Below, one piece after another: positions 31,470-39,318 of a DNA stretch of 39,318 nucleotides. Location: positions 1 to 39,318 of the forward strand of contig CAIXOY010000233.1 of NCBI GenBank assembly GCA_903921135.1, read 5' to 3'. Numbering within the stretch: the first letter of the stretch is position 1; every line of letters starts with the position of its first letter. This DNA comes from an uncultured Gammaproteobacteria bacterium (GTDB lineage: Bacteria > Pseudomonadota > Gammaproteobacteria > Pseudomonadales > UBA5518). The notes under the pieces are model-generated. The model was not told where the DNA came from. It worked only from the letters and a program-made list of their open reading frames with translations, and did not search any database. Position numbers and translations under genes: made by a program.

Positions 31470-33122
31470 GTGCTCCGCCGCTCTACGGAGTTTTCCGGCG
31501 TCGATGGCCCCGTCGTCACCGTGGTGATGGACGGTATAGGCGAGCGGGCAGATGGCGCGGGAAATGCCGTTTGCCGTGCGCTCACCCCGACGCTGGACAG
31601 GGTGAGAAAGGAGTCTCCACGCGTGCTGCTGCGTGCCCACGGCAGGGCTGTGGGGATGCCCTCCGACGATGACATGGGCAACTCTGAAGTTGGTCACAAC
31701 GCGCTGGGCTCGGGGCAGGTGTATGCGCAGGGCGCGGCCCTGGTGAGCGATGCCATCGCCTCCGGCAGCCTGTTCGAGGGCGCGGCCTGGCAGGAGGTGG
31801 TCGCCAATGCCGCGCGCGAGGGCGCCACGCTCCACCTGATCGGCCTGCTCTCTGACGGGAACGTCCATTCGCACATCGCGCACGCTCGCGCGCTGGTCGA
31901 AGCCGCCTGCAACGCCGGGGTGCGGCACGTTCGACTCCACGTCCTGCTCGATGGTCGGGACGTTCCCGAGACATCCGCTCTCGACTACCTGTTGCCTTTC
32001 GAGGCTTTCCTCTCGGCTCTTCGCGAGGGCGGTGCCGATGCCCGCATCGCAAGCGGGGGAGGGCGCATGCGGATCACGATGGACCGTTACGAAGCAGACT
32101 GGGACATGGTCGCCCGCGGCTGGTCGGTGCACGTGCATGGAGAAGCGGCCCGGTTCCCGAGTGCGGAAGCGGCGGTGAAGAGCTTCAGGGCAGCGCAGCC
32201 GGGCATCATCGATCAGGATCTCCCGGCATTCGTCGTTGCGGACGCAGCCGGCCCGGTGGGTTGCATCCGCGATGGTGATTCGGTGGTGCTCTTCAACTTC
32301 CGGGGTGATCGCGCCATCGAAATCACGCGTGCCTTCGAAGACGAGTCACTCGATGCTTTCGACCGGGGGCAGCGCCCGCGCGTCGTTTTTGCGGGCATGT
32401 TGCAGTACGACGGGGACCTGAAGCTTCCGGCCCGTTTTCTGGTGTCGCCCCCGGCGATACGCAACACCATGGGAGAGTTCCTGGCGCGCGCCGGCGTCCC
32501 CCAACTCGCGATCTCCGAGACGCAGAAATTCGGCCACGTCACGTATTTCTGGAACGGCAACCGGAGCAGTCCCTTTGATCCCGCGCTCGAGCGCTGGATC
32601 GAGATCCCGTCCGACCGGGTTCCCTTCGAGCAGCGCCCGTGGATGAAAGCGGCCGAGATCACGGATGCACTGATCGCGGAACTGCAGACCGGCCGTTATC
32701 GCAGCGCCCGCGTCAATTACGCGAATGGCGATATGGTGGGGCATACGGGGAATTACGCCGCGGCCGTGATGGCTGTGGAAGCCGTGGATCTGGCGCTGTC
32801 ACGACTGCTGCCCGTTATCGATGCGCTTGGCGGTGTCGCGCTCATCACGGCGGACCACGGCAATGCGGAAGAGATGTTCGAACTCGATCGCGAGACGGGC
32901 GCTGCGCTGCACACGCCCGAGGGCAGGATCCGCGCCAAGACCAGTCACACCTTGAACCCCGTGCCGCTCTATCTGCACGATCGCGTGTCGGGCGGGCGTC
33001 TGGGCTTGCGGCAGGATCCCGGCTGCGGGCTCGCGAACGTTGCCGCCACCACGCTGCACTTACTGGGTTTCGAGGCGCCCGCGATGTGGTGCCCCAGCCT
33101 TCTGGAGCTGCGCCCGCGCTGA
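31470..33122 (+). CDS. gpmI: 2,3-bisphosphoglycerate-independent phosphoglycerate mutase, long plant-type form
   Basis: The 550-residue glycolytic/gluconeogenic enzyme interconverts 3- and 2-phosphoglycerate with two Mn ions. It has VVMDGIG (metal D21), the phosphoserine motif DDMGNSEVGHNALG (S72), DGRDVPETSA, and metal ligands in HTGNY and TADHGNAEEM. The DDMGNSEVGHNALG reading and the length of 550 resemble the plant and trypanosomatid form more than the 514-residue E. coli type. The only possible start near the LLM stop is GTG 31470, with no good ribosome binding site; a TGA is in frame just before it. It converges with the next gene, one base apart. Confidence 0.95.
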   Translation: MLRRSTEFSGVDGPVVTVVMDGIGERADGAGNAVCRALTPTLDRVRKESPRVLLRAHGRAVGMPSDDDMGNSEVGHNALGSGQVYAQGAALVSDAIASGSLFEGAAWQEVVANAAREGATLHLIGLLSDGNVHSHIAHARALVEAACNAGVRHVRLHVLLDGRDVPETSALDYLLPFEAFLSALREGGADARIASGGGRMRITMDRYEADWDMVARGWSVHVHGEAARFPSAEAAVKSFRAAQPGIIDQDLPAFVVADAAGPVGCIRDGDSVVLFNFRGDRAIEITRAFEDESLDAFDRGQRPRVVFAGMLQYDGDLKLPARFLVSPPAIRNTMGEFLARAGVPQLAISETQKFGHVTYFWNGNRSSPFDPALERWIEIPSDRVPFEQRPWMKAAEITDALIAELQTGRYRSARVNYANGDMVGHTGNYAAAVMAVEAVDLALSRLLPVIDALGGVALITADHGNAEEMFELDRETGAALHTPEGRIRAKTSHTLNPVPLYLHDRVSGGRLGLRQDPGCGLANVAATTLHLLGFEAPAMWCPSLLELRPR

Positions 33123-33123
33123 G

Positions 33124-33876
33124 TCAGTTGCTGTAGCGGGCCCGCCAGAGGACCGCTGCGCCCCACGCCAGTGCGGCCGTCATCAGCAGCAGCCCCAGCC
33201 CGAAGCTCCCACGCGCCAGCGCGTGACACTGCTCCACGGCGTTCCACTGCGTGAGCAGGTTTCCCCAGTCGTGGCTTTCCTCGCCCCGCCCACCGACCAG
33301 TGGCAACGCACGGTACTCGGCGTCGCGGATATAGGGCGCGAGGTCCACGAGGTTCTGGCCTGCCCACCAGGCTGCAGCCGCCGCCGCAACATTGTCCTGC
33401 TGCCACGCGGCAAAGTACGCGACCAGAGAGACCGGCAGCAGGATCTGGAACAGGCTGCCGCCGAGTATCGTCATCGTCTCGCCGAGCGGCATGAAGAACA
33501 GGTGCCCGAACTCGTGGAAAGCGAGATTCGCGCGGTGCAGGAAGGACCCGCCGATGATCTCCCAGTCGATGCCGTGTGCTGCGAACCAGAGCGTCCACGC
33601 AGCCAACGCCAGCAACAGCAAGGACCGTGCTGCCAGGCCCGAGGCATCCATGCCTTCGGGGGCAAGGAGGAGTTGCTCGCGCAGCCGCGATGCCAGCGTT
33701 GCGTACTCCTCGCGTGGCTGCGATACCGCATGTATTTGCCCTGCGGGCGAAGACCCTCCCGCGCGTGCCCGCCATTTCGCCCAGGCAATGCCACAGGCAG
33801 GGCAGACGCCGGGGTGTGTGTCCTTGTCAGCGGGCCCGGGACGGTGCCCGCAACGCGGGCAGTGGGTGGGGTTCAT
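33124..33876 (-). CDS. Zinc-ribbon membrane protein with an HExxH site (putative metallopeptidase)
   Basis: The 250-residue protein has an N-terminal zinc ribbon (MNPTHCPRCGHRPG ... CPACGIAW; C6, C9, C25, C28), a linker, and then several hydrophobic segments. HEFGH (121-125) sits in NLAFHEFGHLFFMPLG, which resembles M50-type intramembrane proteases, followed by LGGSLFQILLPVSLVAYFAAW. A later aspartate-rich region (NLVDLAPYIRDA) might give the third ligand, as in M50 enzymes. Function is unknown. The start ATG 33876 overlaps the stop of the upstream SDR gene by four bases (ATGA), which fixes it and shows coupling. Confidence 0.75.
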   Translation of the reverse strand: MNPTHCPRCGHRPGPADKDTHPGVCPACGIAWAKWRARAGGSSPAGQIHAVSQPREEYATLASRLREQLLLAPEGMDASGLAARSLLLLALAAWTLWFAAHGIDWEIIGGSFLHRANLAFHEFGHLFFMPLGETMTILGGSLFQILLPVSLVAYFAAWQQDNVAAAAAAWWAGQNLVDLAPYIRDAEYRALPLVGGRGEESHDWGNLLTQWNAVEQCHALARGSFGLGLLLMTAALAWGAAVLWRARYSN

Positions 33877-34619
33877 GTGAGTCGCTGCAGTATCGCTGCG
33901 GGCAGGATCTGCATGAGGCGTCCCATCAGGGTCCATGGCCAGCGTGGCACGGCCGCTTGAGCGACCCCTCGCTCGATCAGTTCGACCATGTCTCGCGCAG
34001 CGCGCTCGGCGCTCACCACGAAGGGGCGTGAAGGAATATCGCGGTTCATCGGCGTGTCGATGTAGCCCGGTGCAAGTTCCGTTACGCGAATCCCAGCTCG
34101 GGCCGTTTCCATGCGGGTGGCTTGCAGGTAGCGGTGCAGTCCGGCCTTGGTGGCGCTGTAGACGCCGAGCCTCGGCAGGCCGCGGTAGCGCGCCATCGAG
34201 GTGATGCCGACCACCTGCCCGGCATGAGCCCGACGCCGGAAGATCGCGACCGCAGCGTCGATGGTGGCGCAGGCGCCGGTCAGGTTGACGCCGATCATCC
34301 GCTGCATGCGCGTGATCTGTCCCTCGCCTGCCGAAAATGACTCCGCCACGCCTGCGTTGGCGATCACCAGATCAAGGCCGTCGAGTTCGCGGTCTGCCTG
34401 TTCGAGACAGGGAGCTATTGCATCGGTGTCCAGCAGATCGAGTTCCAGAACGAGCACCCGAGCGGCCCCCGACGCAGACAACTCCGCTGCAAGACTCTCG
34501 AGTAATGCGTGTCTGCGCGCCACGAGCGCGAGTTGCCAGCCACGCCGGGCGTATTCGCGGGCCAGCGCCTCGCCGATGCCGCTCGACGCGCCGGTGATGA
34601 GAACGGATCGGGGCATCAT
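33873..34619 (-). CDS. Short-chain dehydrogenase/reductase (SDR)
   Basis: The 248-residue classical SDR has TGASSGIG (residues 9-16), an arginine pair after beta-2 (VARRH) that suits NADPH, the NAG motif (IANAGVAE), catalytic serine in GITSMARYRG and YSATKAG. The C-terminal end is hydrophobic with MGRLMQILPAAILQRL. Substrate unknown. It begins ATGATG (34619 or 34616, GAGG just upstream), is divergent from the DUF gene at 34736, and is translationally coupled to the zinc-ribbon HExxH gene. Confidence 0.9.
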   Translation of the reverse strand: MMPRSVLITGASSGIGEALAREYARRGWQLALVARRHALLESLAAELSASGAARVLVLELDLLDTDAIAPCLEQADRELDGLDLVIANAGVAESFSAGEGQITRMQRMIGVNLTGACATIDAAVAIFRRRAHAGQVVGITSMARYRGLPRLGVYSATKAGLHRYLQATRMETARAGIRVTELAPGYIDTPMNRDIPSRPFVVSAERAARDMVELIERGVAQAAVPRWPWTLMGRLMQILPAAILQRLT

Positions 34620-34735
34620 CGCCTCGGCTCAGGATGAGGTGGAGCCCGGATTCTGTTGGTTGAGGCACCTGCCGACAAGCGCGGTGCGGGTTCGGAAGGT
34701 ATCCTGAGTGATCTTTTTTCCGGCGGGACAGCCTC

Positions 34736-35887
34736 ATGAGCAACGGCAGCATTGGCCCCTTGGTGAAGGCCGACGAATTCTTCAACCACCAGATCGTCGA
34801 CACCTTCGCCACCGTCTCGCAGAGCGATTACTCGTGGACCGAGAAGGTCTGCGGCATGGCTGCCGCGCGGGACGGATCGCTGCAGGTGGGTTTCGGCTTC
34901 GGCAAGTACCCCAACCGGAACGTGGTTGACGCCTACGGCGGGGTCGGACGCCAGCGGGAGCAATGGACCGTGCGTGCCAGCCGTGAGCTCGCGCGGGATC
35001 CCGACTCCATCAACGCAGGGCCTCTGGAGTACGAGGTCCTCGAACCCCTGAAGCGCATCCGTATCGCGCTGGCCGCGACCGATGTGCAGCCGATCGCCTG
35101 GGAGCTTGAGCTCGAGGGAGTCGTCCCCTGCATGCTCGAGGACCGTGAAGATCGCCGCAACCTCCATGGGTTCCGTCACACCGCAAGCCAGATCCGCTAT
35201 CACCAGACCGGCACCGCGCGAGGCTGGGTGGAGGTCGAGGGCAAGCGCACCGAGGTGCGGCCCTCGGAGTGGATCATGACAAGGGACCACAGCTGGGGCA
35301 TCCGGCCCGACGTGGGTGTGCGCATTCCCGATCTCGGCCCCGATCCGATGGACGGGCGCGTCCCCAGCGCGCTGGCAATCTGGAATCCGCTCTTCTTCCA
35401 GCGCCCCGACGGTTCCAGCTACGCATTCCACCAGTACTACCTCAACTACAGCGGCCCGGGCTTCCGGCACGAGCGGATCCAGGGCGGTTACGAACACGCG
35501 GACGGCCGAAGGGAGCCGTTGGTGGGCATGAGCCCGCAACTGCGTTTCGATCCGTCCACGTTGCGTCTTCTGGGTGGCGAGTTCCGGGTGCGCATGGCGG
35601 ACGGCAGCGAGCGCCTGCTGACGGCCGAGGCCGTGAGCGACACCGGTTTCCATCTGGGTGCGGGCCTCTATCACGGCTTCGACGGCAAGCACCACGGCTC
35701 CTGGATGGGGCCGCTGCACGTGGAAGGGGAGTACTTCGCCGATTGCACGGCGCCAGAGAGCCTCGCCCGACTCAACCAGTTCCGCGACTGCCTGATCCGG
35801 GTTCACGATCAGCATACGGGCGCCACCGGCTGGGGCAACTGTCAGACCTATGTGCTCGGGCGCTGGCCCGAATTCGGATTGCCCTGA
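34736..35887 (+). CDS. Uncharacterised 383-residue protein, possibly lipocalin-like
   Basis: I do not recognise a characterised family. The protein is hydrophilic and rich in Trp, Tyr and His, without signal peptide or transmembrane segment. It resembles the large proteins with tandem lipocalin-like halves (AttH/CrtC-like, DUF7064/7065 type) in its beta-strand pattern: VGFGFGKYPNRNVVDAY, RIRIALAATDVQPIAWELE, WIMTRDHSWGIRPDVGVRI and YAFHQYYLNY. Some members of that fold are hydratases or bind apolar ligands, but that is analogy only. The RDHSWGIRP segment (about residue 182) is a candidate conserved core. It is divergent from an SDR and precedes iscR on the same strand by 107 bases. Confidence 0.7.
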   Translation: MSNGSIGPLVKADEFFNHQIVDTFATVSQSDYSWTEKVCGMAAARDGSLQVGFGFGKYPNRNVVDAYGGVGRQREQWTVRASRELARDPDSINAGPLEYEVLEPLKRIRIALAATDVQPIAWELELEGVVPCMLEDREDRRNLHGFRHTASQIRYHQTGTARGWVEVEGKRTEVRPSEWIMTRDHSWGIRPDVGVRIPDLGPDPMDGRVPSALAIWNPLFFQRPDGSSYAFHQYYLNYSGPGFRHERIQGGYEHADGRREPLVGMSPQLRFDPSTLRLLGGEFRVRMADGSERLLTAEAVSDTGFHLGAGLYHGFDGKHHGSWMGPLHVEGEYFADCTAPESLARLNQFRDCLIRVHDQHTGATGWGNCQTYVLGRWPEFGLP

Positions 35888-35923
35888 GCGCCGGTAAAAA
35901 GACCCAGCGAATACTCAGGCCTT

Positions 35924-35948
35924 ATAGTTGATCGCGTTGCTAGGGTAT
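35924..35948 (+). promoter_or_regulatory. IscR type 1-like operator in front of iscR-suf
   Basis: This 25-bp site fits the enterobacterial IscR type 1 consensus at 18 of 25 positions by hand. It shares ATAnnTGAnCG, GTTnCTAG and TATTGG with the nfuA site at 1251-1275. It sits between a possible -35 (TTGATC, 35928-35933) and the TATACT at 35953-35958, where holo-IscR would block RNA polymerase and repress its own operon. That role is inferred. Confidence 0.65.
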
Positions 35949-35952
35949 TGGC

Positions 35953-35958
35953 TATACT
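35953..35958 (+). promoter_or_regulatory. Probable -10 box (TATACT) of the iscR-suf promoter
   Basis: GGCTATACT lies five bases after the IscR-like site, with a 19-base gap to a possible TTGATC -35. The ATG of iscR is 36 bases downstream. GC-rich sequence follows the box (GCGGCCCG), as at the other TATACT promoters in the window. Confidence 0.5.
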
Positions 35959-35994
35959 GCGGCCCGACCCCACGCCACGAGGGCAAAGGCCGCC

Positions 35995-36435
35995 ATGCAA
36001 CTCACCACCCGAGGTCGTTACGCCGTGACCGCGATGCTTGATCTGGCCCTGCACTCGGGCCAGAGACCCCTGCGGCTGGCGGATATCGCTACACGGCAGG
36101 GGTTGTCCCTGTCCTACCTGGAACAGCTTTTTGCCTGCCTGCGGCGGGCGGGTCTGGTTGCCAGTGCGCGCGGGCCGGGCGGCGGGTATCGGCCGGGGCG
36201 ACCCCTGTCCGACATCAGTGTGGGTCAGATCATCGATGCGGTGAACGAGCGCATAGACGCCACACGCTGCGAGGGCAGGGGTGACTGCCAGCACGGTGAT
36301 ACCTGCCTTACGCATCATCTCTGGAGCGATCTCAGCGAGAACCTCCAGAGTTTTCTGGCCGGTATCACGCTGGCCGATTTGCTGCAGCGCCACGAGGCAC
36401 GTGTACGCGCAGAGGCGGCCGCCAGCGCGGCCTGA
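35995..36435 (+). CDS. iscR: Fe-S cluster-sensing Rrf2-family regulator IscR
   Basis: The 146-residue regulator has an N-terminal winged helix (MQLTTRGRYAVTAMLDLALH) with the recognition helix around SYLEQLFACLRRAGLV, and the GPGGGY wing. Cluster ligands C92, C98, C104 and H107 match E. coli IscR at the same numbers. With a 2Fe-2S cluster it represses Fe-S biogenesis genes; without it, it can act at type 2 sites. Here it heads a suf rather than isc operon. A type 1-like site precedes it, and sufB follows nine bases after its stop with GAGGA in between. Confidence 0.97.
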   Translation: MQLTTRGRYAVTAMLDLALHSGQRPLRLADIATRQGLSLSYLEQLFACLRRAGLVASARGPGGGYRPGRPLSDISVGQIIDAVNERIDATRCEGRGDCQHGDTCLTHHLWSDLSENLQSFLAGITLADLLQRHEARVRAEAAASAA

Positions 36436-36444
36436 GGAACGCAG

Positions 36445-37881
<1,437 letters not shown>

Positions 37882-37893
37882 TGCTGGAATGCG

Positions 37894-37911
37894 TGCCCCG
37901 CGTGCGGGGCA
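37894..37911 (+). repeat. Intercistronic hairpin between sufB and sufC
   Basis: TGCCCCG (37894-37900) and CGGGGCA (37905-37911) form a seven-bp GC-rich stem with a four-base loop, 13 bases after the sufB stop. There is no U tract, so it is not a standard terminator. It may stabilise or partly process the sufB message, allowing unequal SufB and SufCD levels. Confidence 0.5.
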
Positions 37912-37964
37912 TGGGAGTGCGGCGAGTGTCGCGCGTCGAAACTGAACGCTTGGATTCCTGATAC

Positions 37965-38714
37965 ATGCTGTCGATCCGCAATCTTGCTGCCCGCATCGGG
38001 GACAAACAGATCCTGAAGGGCATAGACCTCGAGGTGAAACCCGGCGAGGTGCACGCCATCATGGGACCCAACGGTTCCGGGAAGAGCACGCTCGGCTATG
38101 TGCTCTCGGGCCGCGATGGCTACGAGGTGACGGGTGGCGAGGCCACTTTCCGCGGCAAGGATCTTTTCGCCCTCGCGACTGAAGAGCGCGCCCGTGAGGG
38201 ACTGTTCCTCGCATTCCAGTATCCGGTCGAGATTCCCGGCGTGAGCAATATGGAGTTCCTGAAGGCCTCGGTGGACGCAACGCGCGCGCACCGCGGTCAG
38301 GATCCGCTGGATGCGGTGCGCTTCATGAAACTCGCGCGTGAAACCTGCACCCGCGTCAATCTGGCGCAGGATTTCCTCAAGCGGGGCGTGAACGAGGGTT
38401 TCTCGGGAGGAGAGAAAAAGCGCAACGAGATCCTGCAGATGATGTTGCTCGAGCCCGCACTGGCCGTGCTCGACGAGACGGATTCGGGCCTCGACATCGA
38501 CGCGCTCCAGGTGGTTGCGGCCGGCGTGAACAGCATGCGCTCTGCCGAGCGTTCCTTCATCGTGGTGACCCACTACCAGCGTCTTCTCGATTTCATCGTG
38601 CCCGACTTCGTTCACGTGCTGGCCGGAGGGCGCATCGTGCGCTCGGGCGGACGCGAACTCGCGCTCGAGCTCGAAGAAAAAGGCTACGCCTGGCTCGAGC
38701 ACGAGGGGGCCTGA
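37965..38714 (+). CDS. sufC: Fe-S assembly ATPase SufC
   Basis: The 249-residue soluble ABC-type ATPase powers the SufBC2D scaffold. Walker A is MGPNGSGKSTLGYVL (about 27-41), the Q loop is FLAFQYPVEIPGV, the signature is FSGGEKKRNEILQMM, Walker B is ALAVLDETDSGLDIDAL, and the H loop is VVTHYQRLLD. These are SufC-specific readings. ATG 37965 opens with MLSIRNLAARIGDKQIL, the normal N-terminus. Its stop overlaps the sufD start by one base (TGATG). Confidence 0.98.
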   Translation: MLSIRNLAARIGDKQILKGIDLEVKPGEVHAIMGPNGSGKSTLGYVLSGRDGYEVTGGEATFRGKDLFALATEERAREGLFLAFQYPVEIPGVSNMEFLKASVDATRAHRGQDPLDAVRFMKLARETCTRVNLAQDFLKRGVNEGFSGGEKKRNEILQMMLLEPALAVLDETDSGLDIDALQVVAAGVNSMRSAERSFIVVTHYQRLLDFIVPDFVHVLAGGRIVRSGGRELALELEEKGYAWLEHEGA

Positions 38715-39318
38715 TGGGCGGTTTCGACCGGCAGGCTGCGGCCGCCCTTTACGCAGCGGCGCATGGTGATTGGTTCTCGGCCTCACGCCAGGCCGCCCGC
38801 GCGGCGTGGCTCGTCTCGGACTGGCCCGGGCGCAAGACCGAGGAATGGAAGTACACCTCGCTCAGCGCGCTGGAAACGGACTCCTGGTTACGTGTGCCGC
38901 CCGTGGCGGCAGCCGGTGCGGAGGCGGGCATTCCCGGTCTGGACGCCGATTACATCGTGTTCCGTAATGGCCGCTTTGACCAGGCCGGTTCTTCTTTCCG
39001 CCCGGTTGCAGGCGTGCATCTCCACACAGTGAAAGACGCACCGGAACACCTGCGCGCACGATTCGGTGGACTTGCTGCGGGTTCGGGAAATCCCTTCGCC
39101 GCCCTCGCCGCATGCTGGACGGAAGAAGCGGTGCTGTTGCACGTCGAGGACGGCGTGCGACTGACCCGACCTGTCTGCGTGATCCATGTGGGCGAGCCTG
39201 CGGCCGAGGGCTGCGCCTGGGCGCAGCGGTTGCTGCTTCTGGCCGGCGCACGATCCGAGATGACGCTGATAGAACACTTCCCGGCCGGCTGCGCGAGCTA
39301 CGTCCCCGGTCTCACCGA
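38714..39318 (+). CDS. sufD: Fe-S assembly protein SufD, N-terminal part (cut by window end)
   Basis: The first 201 codons of sufD are present; the gene runs past the end of the window. SufD partners SufB in the scaffold complex. Seen are the N-terminal helical region with RKTEEWKYTSLSAL, typical of SufD, and the start of the beta-helical domain (VEDGVRLTRPVCVIHVGE, AQRLLLLAGARSEMTLIEHF). ATG 38714 is fixed by the overlap with sufC. The order iscR-sufBCD suggests that sufS and others follow outside the window. Confidence 0.95.
   Translation, partial: MGGFDRQAAAALYAAAHGDWFSASRQAARAAWLVSDWPGRKTEEWKYTSLSALETDSWLRVPPVAAAGAEAGIPGLDADYIVFRNGRFDQAGSSFRPVAGVHLHTVKDAPEHLRARFGGLAAGSGNPFAALAACWTEEAVLLHVEDGVRLTRPVCVIHVGEPAAEGCAWAQRLLLLAGARSEMTLIEHFPAGCASYVPGLT

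Noticed and set aside
34620..34735. Structured RNA in the SDR / DUF divergent gap
   Set aside because: A stretch with AGCCCGGATTCTGTTGG was considered as a fragment of RNase P RNA, but none of the conserved core of rnpB is present; it is read as an ordinary divergent promoter region.

Overview
The window is a stretch of chromosome from a high-GC gammaproteobacterium (GC in the low 60s percent by eye). Two blocks place it. The order rluE-nudJ-mnmA-hflD-purB divergent from icd is the E. coli/Pseudomonas order. The block cspD/clpS-clpA/infA-bpt-aat-trxB/ftsK-lolA-rarA-crcB-serS-cysG is close to the order known in Pseudomonas. The genus cannot be fixed from the sequence. A KstD-like flavoprotein, a luciferase-like oxidoreductase, two SDRs and a large lipocalin-like protein of unknown function suggest an environmental, possibly lipid- or steroid-degrading lineage outside the enterics; that is inference. 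No mobile element, CRISPR array, rRNA or tRNA was found, and no gene-free stretch exceeds 300 bases.

Layout. 1-1.9 kb: the 5' part of a siroheme nitrite/sulfite reductase (minus), a 44-residue membrane ORF, a DUF2970 protein and the Fe-S carrier nfuA. 1.9-4.5 kb: a DAHP synthase and a low-molecular-weight phosphatase (minus), then an SDR. 11.9-4.5 kb (minus): one tightly packed run rluE-nudJ-mnmA-hflD-purB-DUF7931-phosphatase-like-KstD-like. 12-16.5 kb: icd, cspD, clpS, clpA. 19.2-16.5 kb (minus): trxB-aat-bpt-infA. 19.3-28.2 kb (plus): ftsK-lolA-rarA-crcB-serS-cysG-gor, with several 1-8 nt overlaps. 28-34.6 kb: prc (minus), LLM oxidoreductase-gpmI (plus), SDR plus zinc-ribbon/HExxH membrane protein (minus). 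34.7-39.3 kb: an uncharacterised 383-residue protein, then iscR-sufB-sufC-sufD (sufD cut by the window end).

Functional themes. (1) Fe-S and siroheme: an IscR-like repressor heads a Suf operon, a very similar 25-bp IscR-like site lies before nfuA, and CysG makes the siroheme that the reductase at the window start would need. (2) Protein turnover: the substrate-selecting half of the bacterial N-degron pathway (Aat, Bpt, ClpS, ClpA) lies within 5 kb, with Prc further on. (3) Thiol redox: TrxB and Gor. The most unusual non-coding signals are the paired IscR-like operators, a strong plus-strand terminator between the divergent cspD and clpS genes with no obvious gene to terminate, and a recurring leader made of TATACT, a GC-rich discriminator and a CCGGAGCA ribosome binding site.
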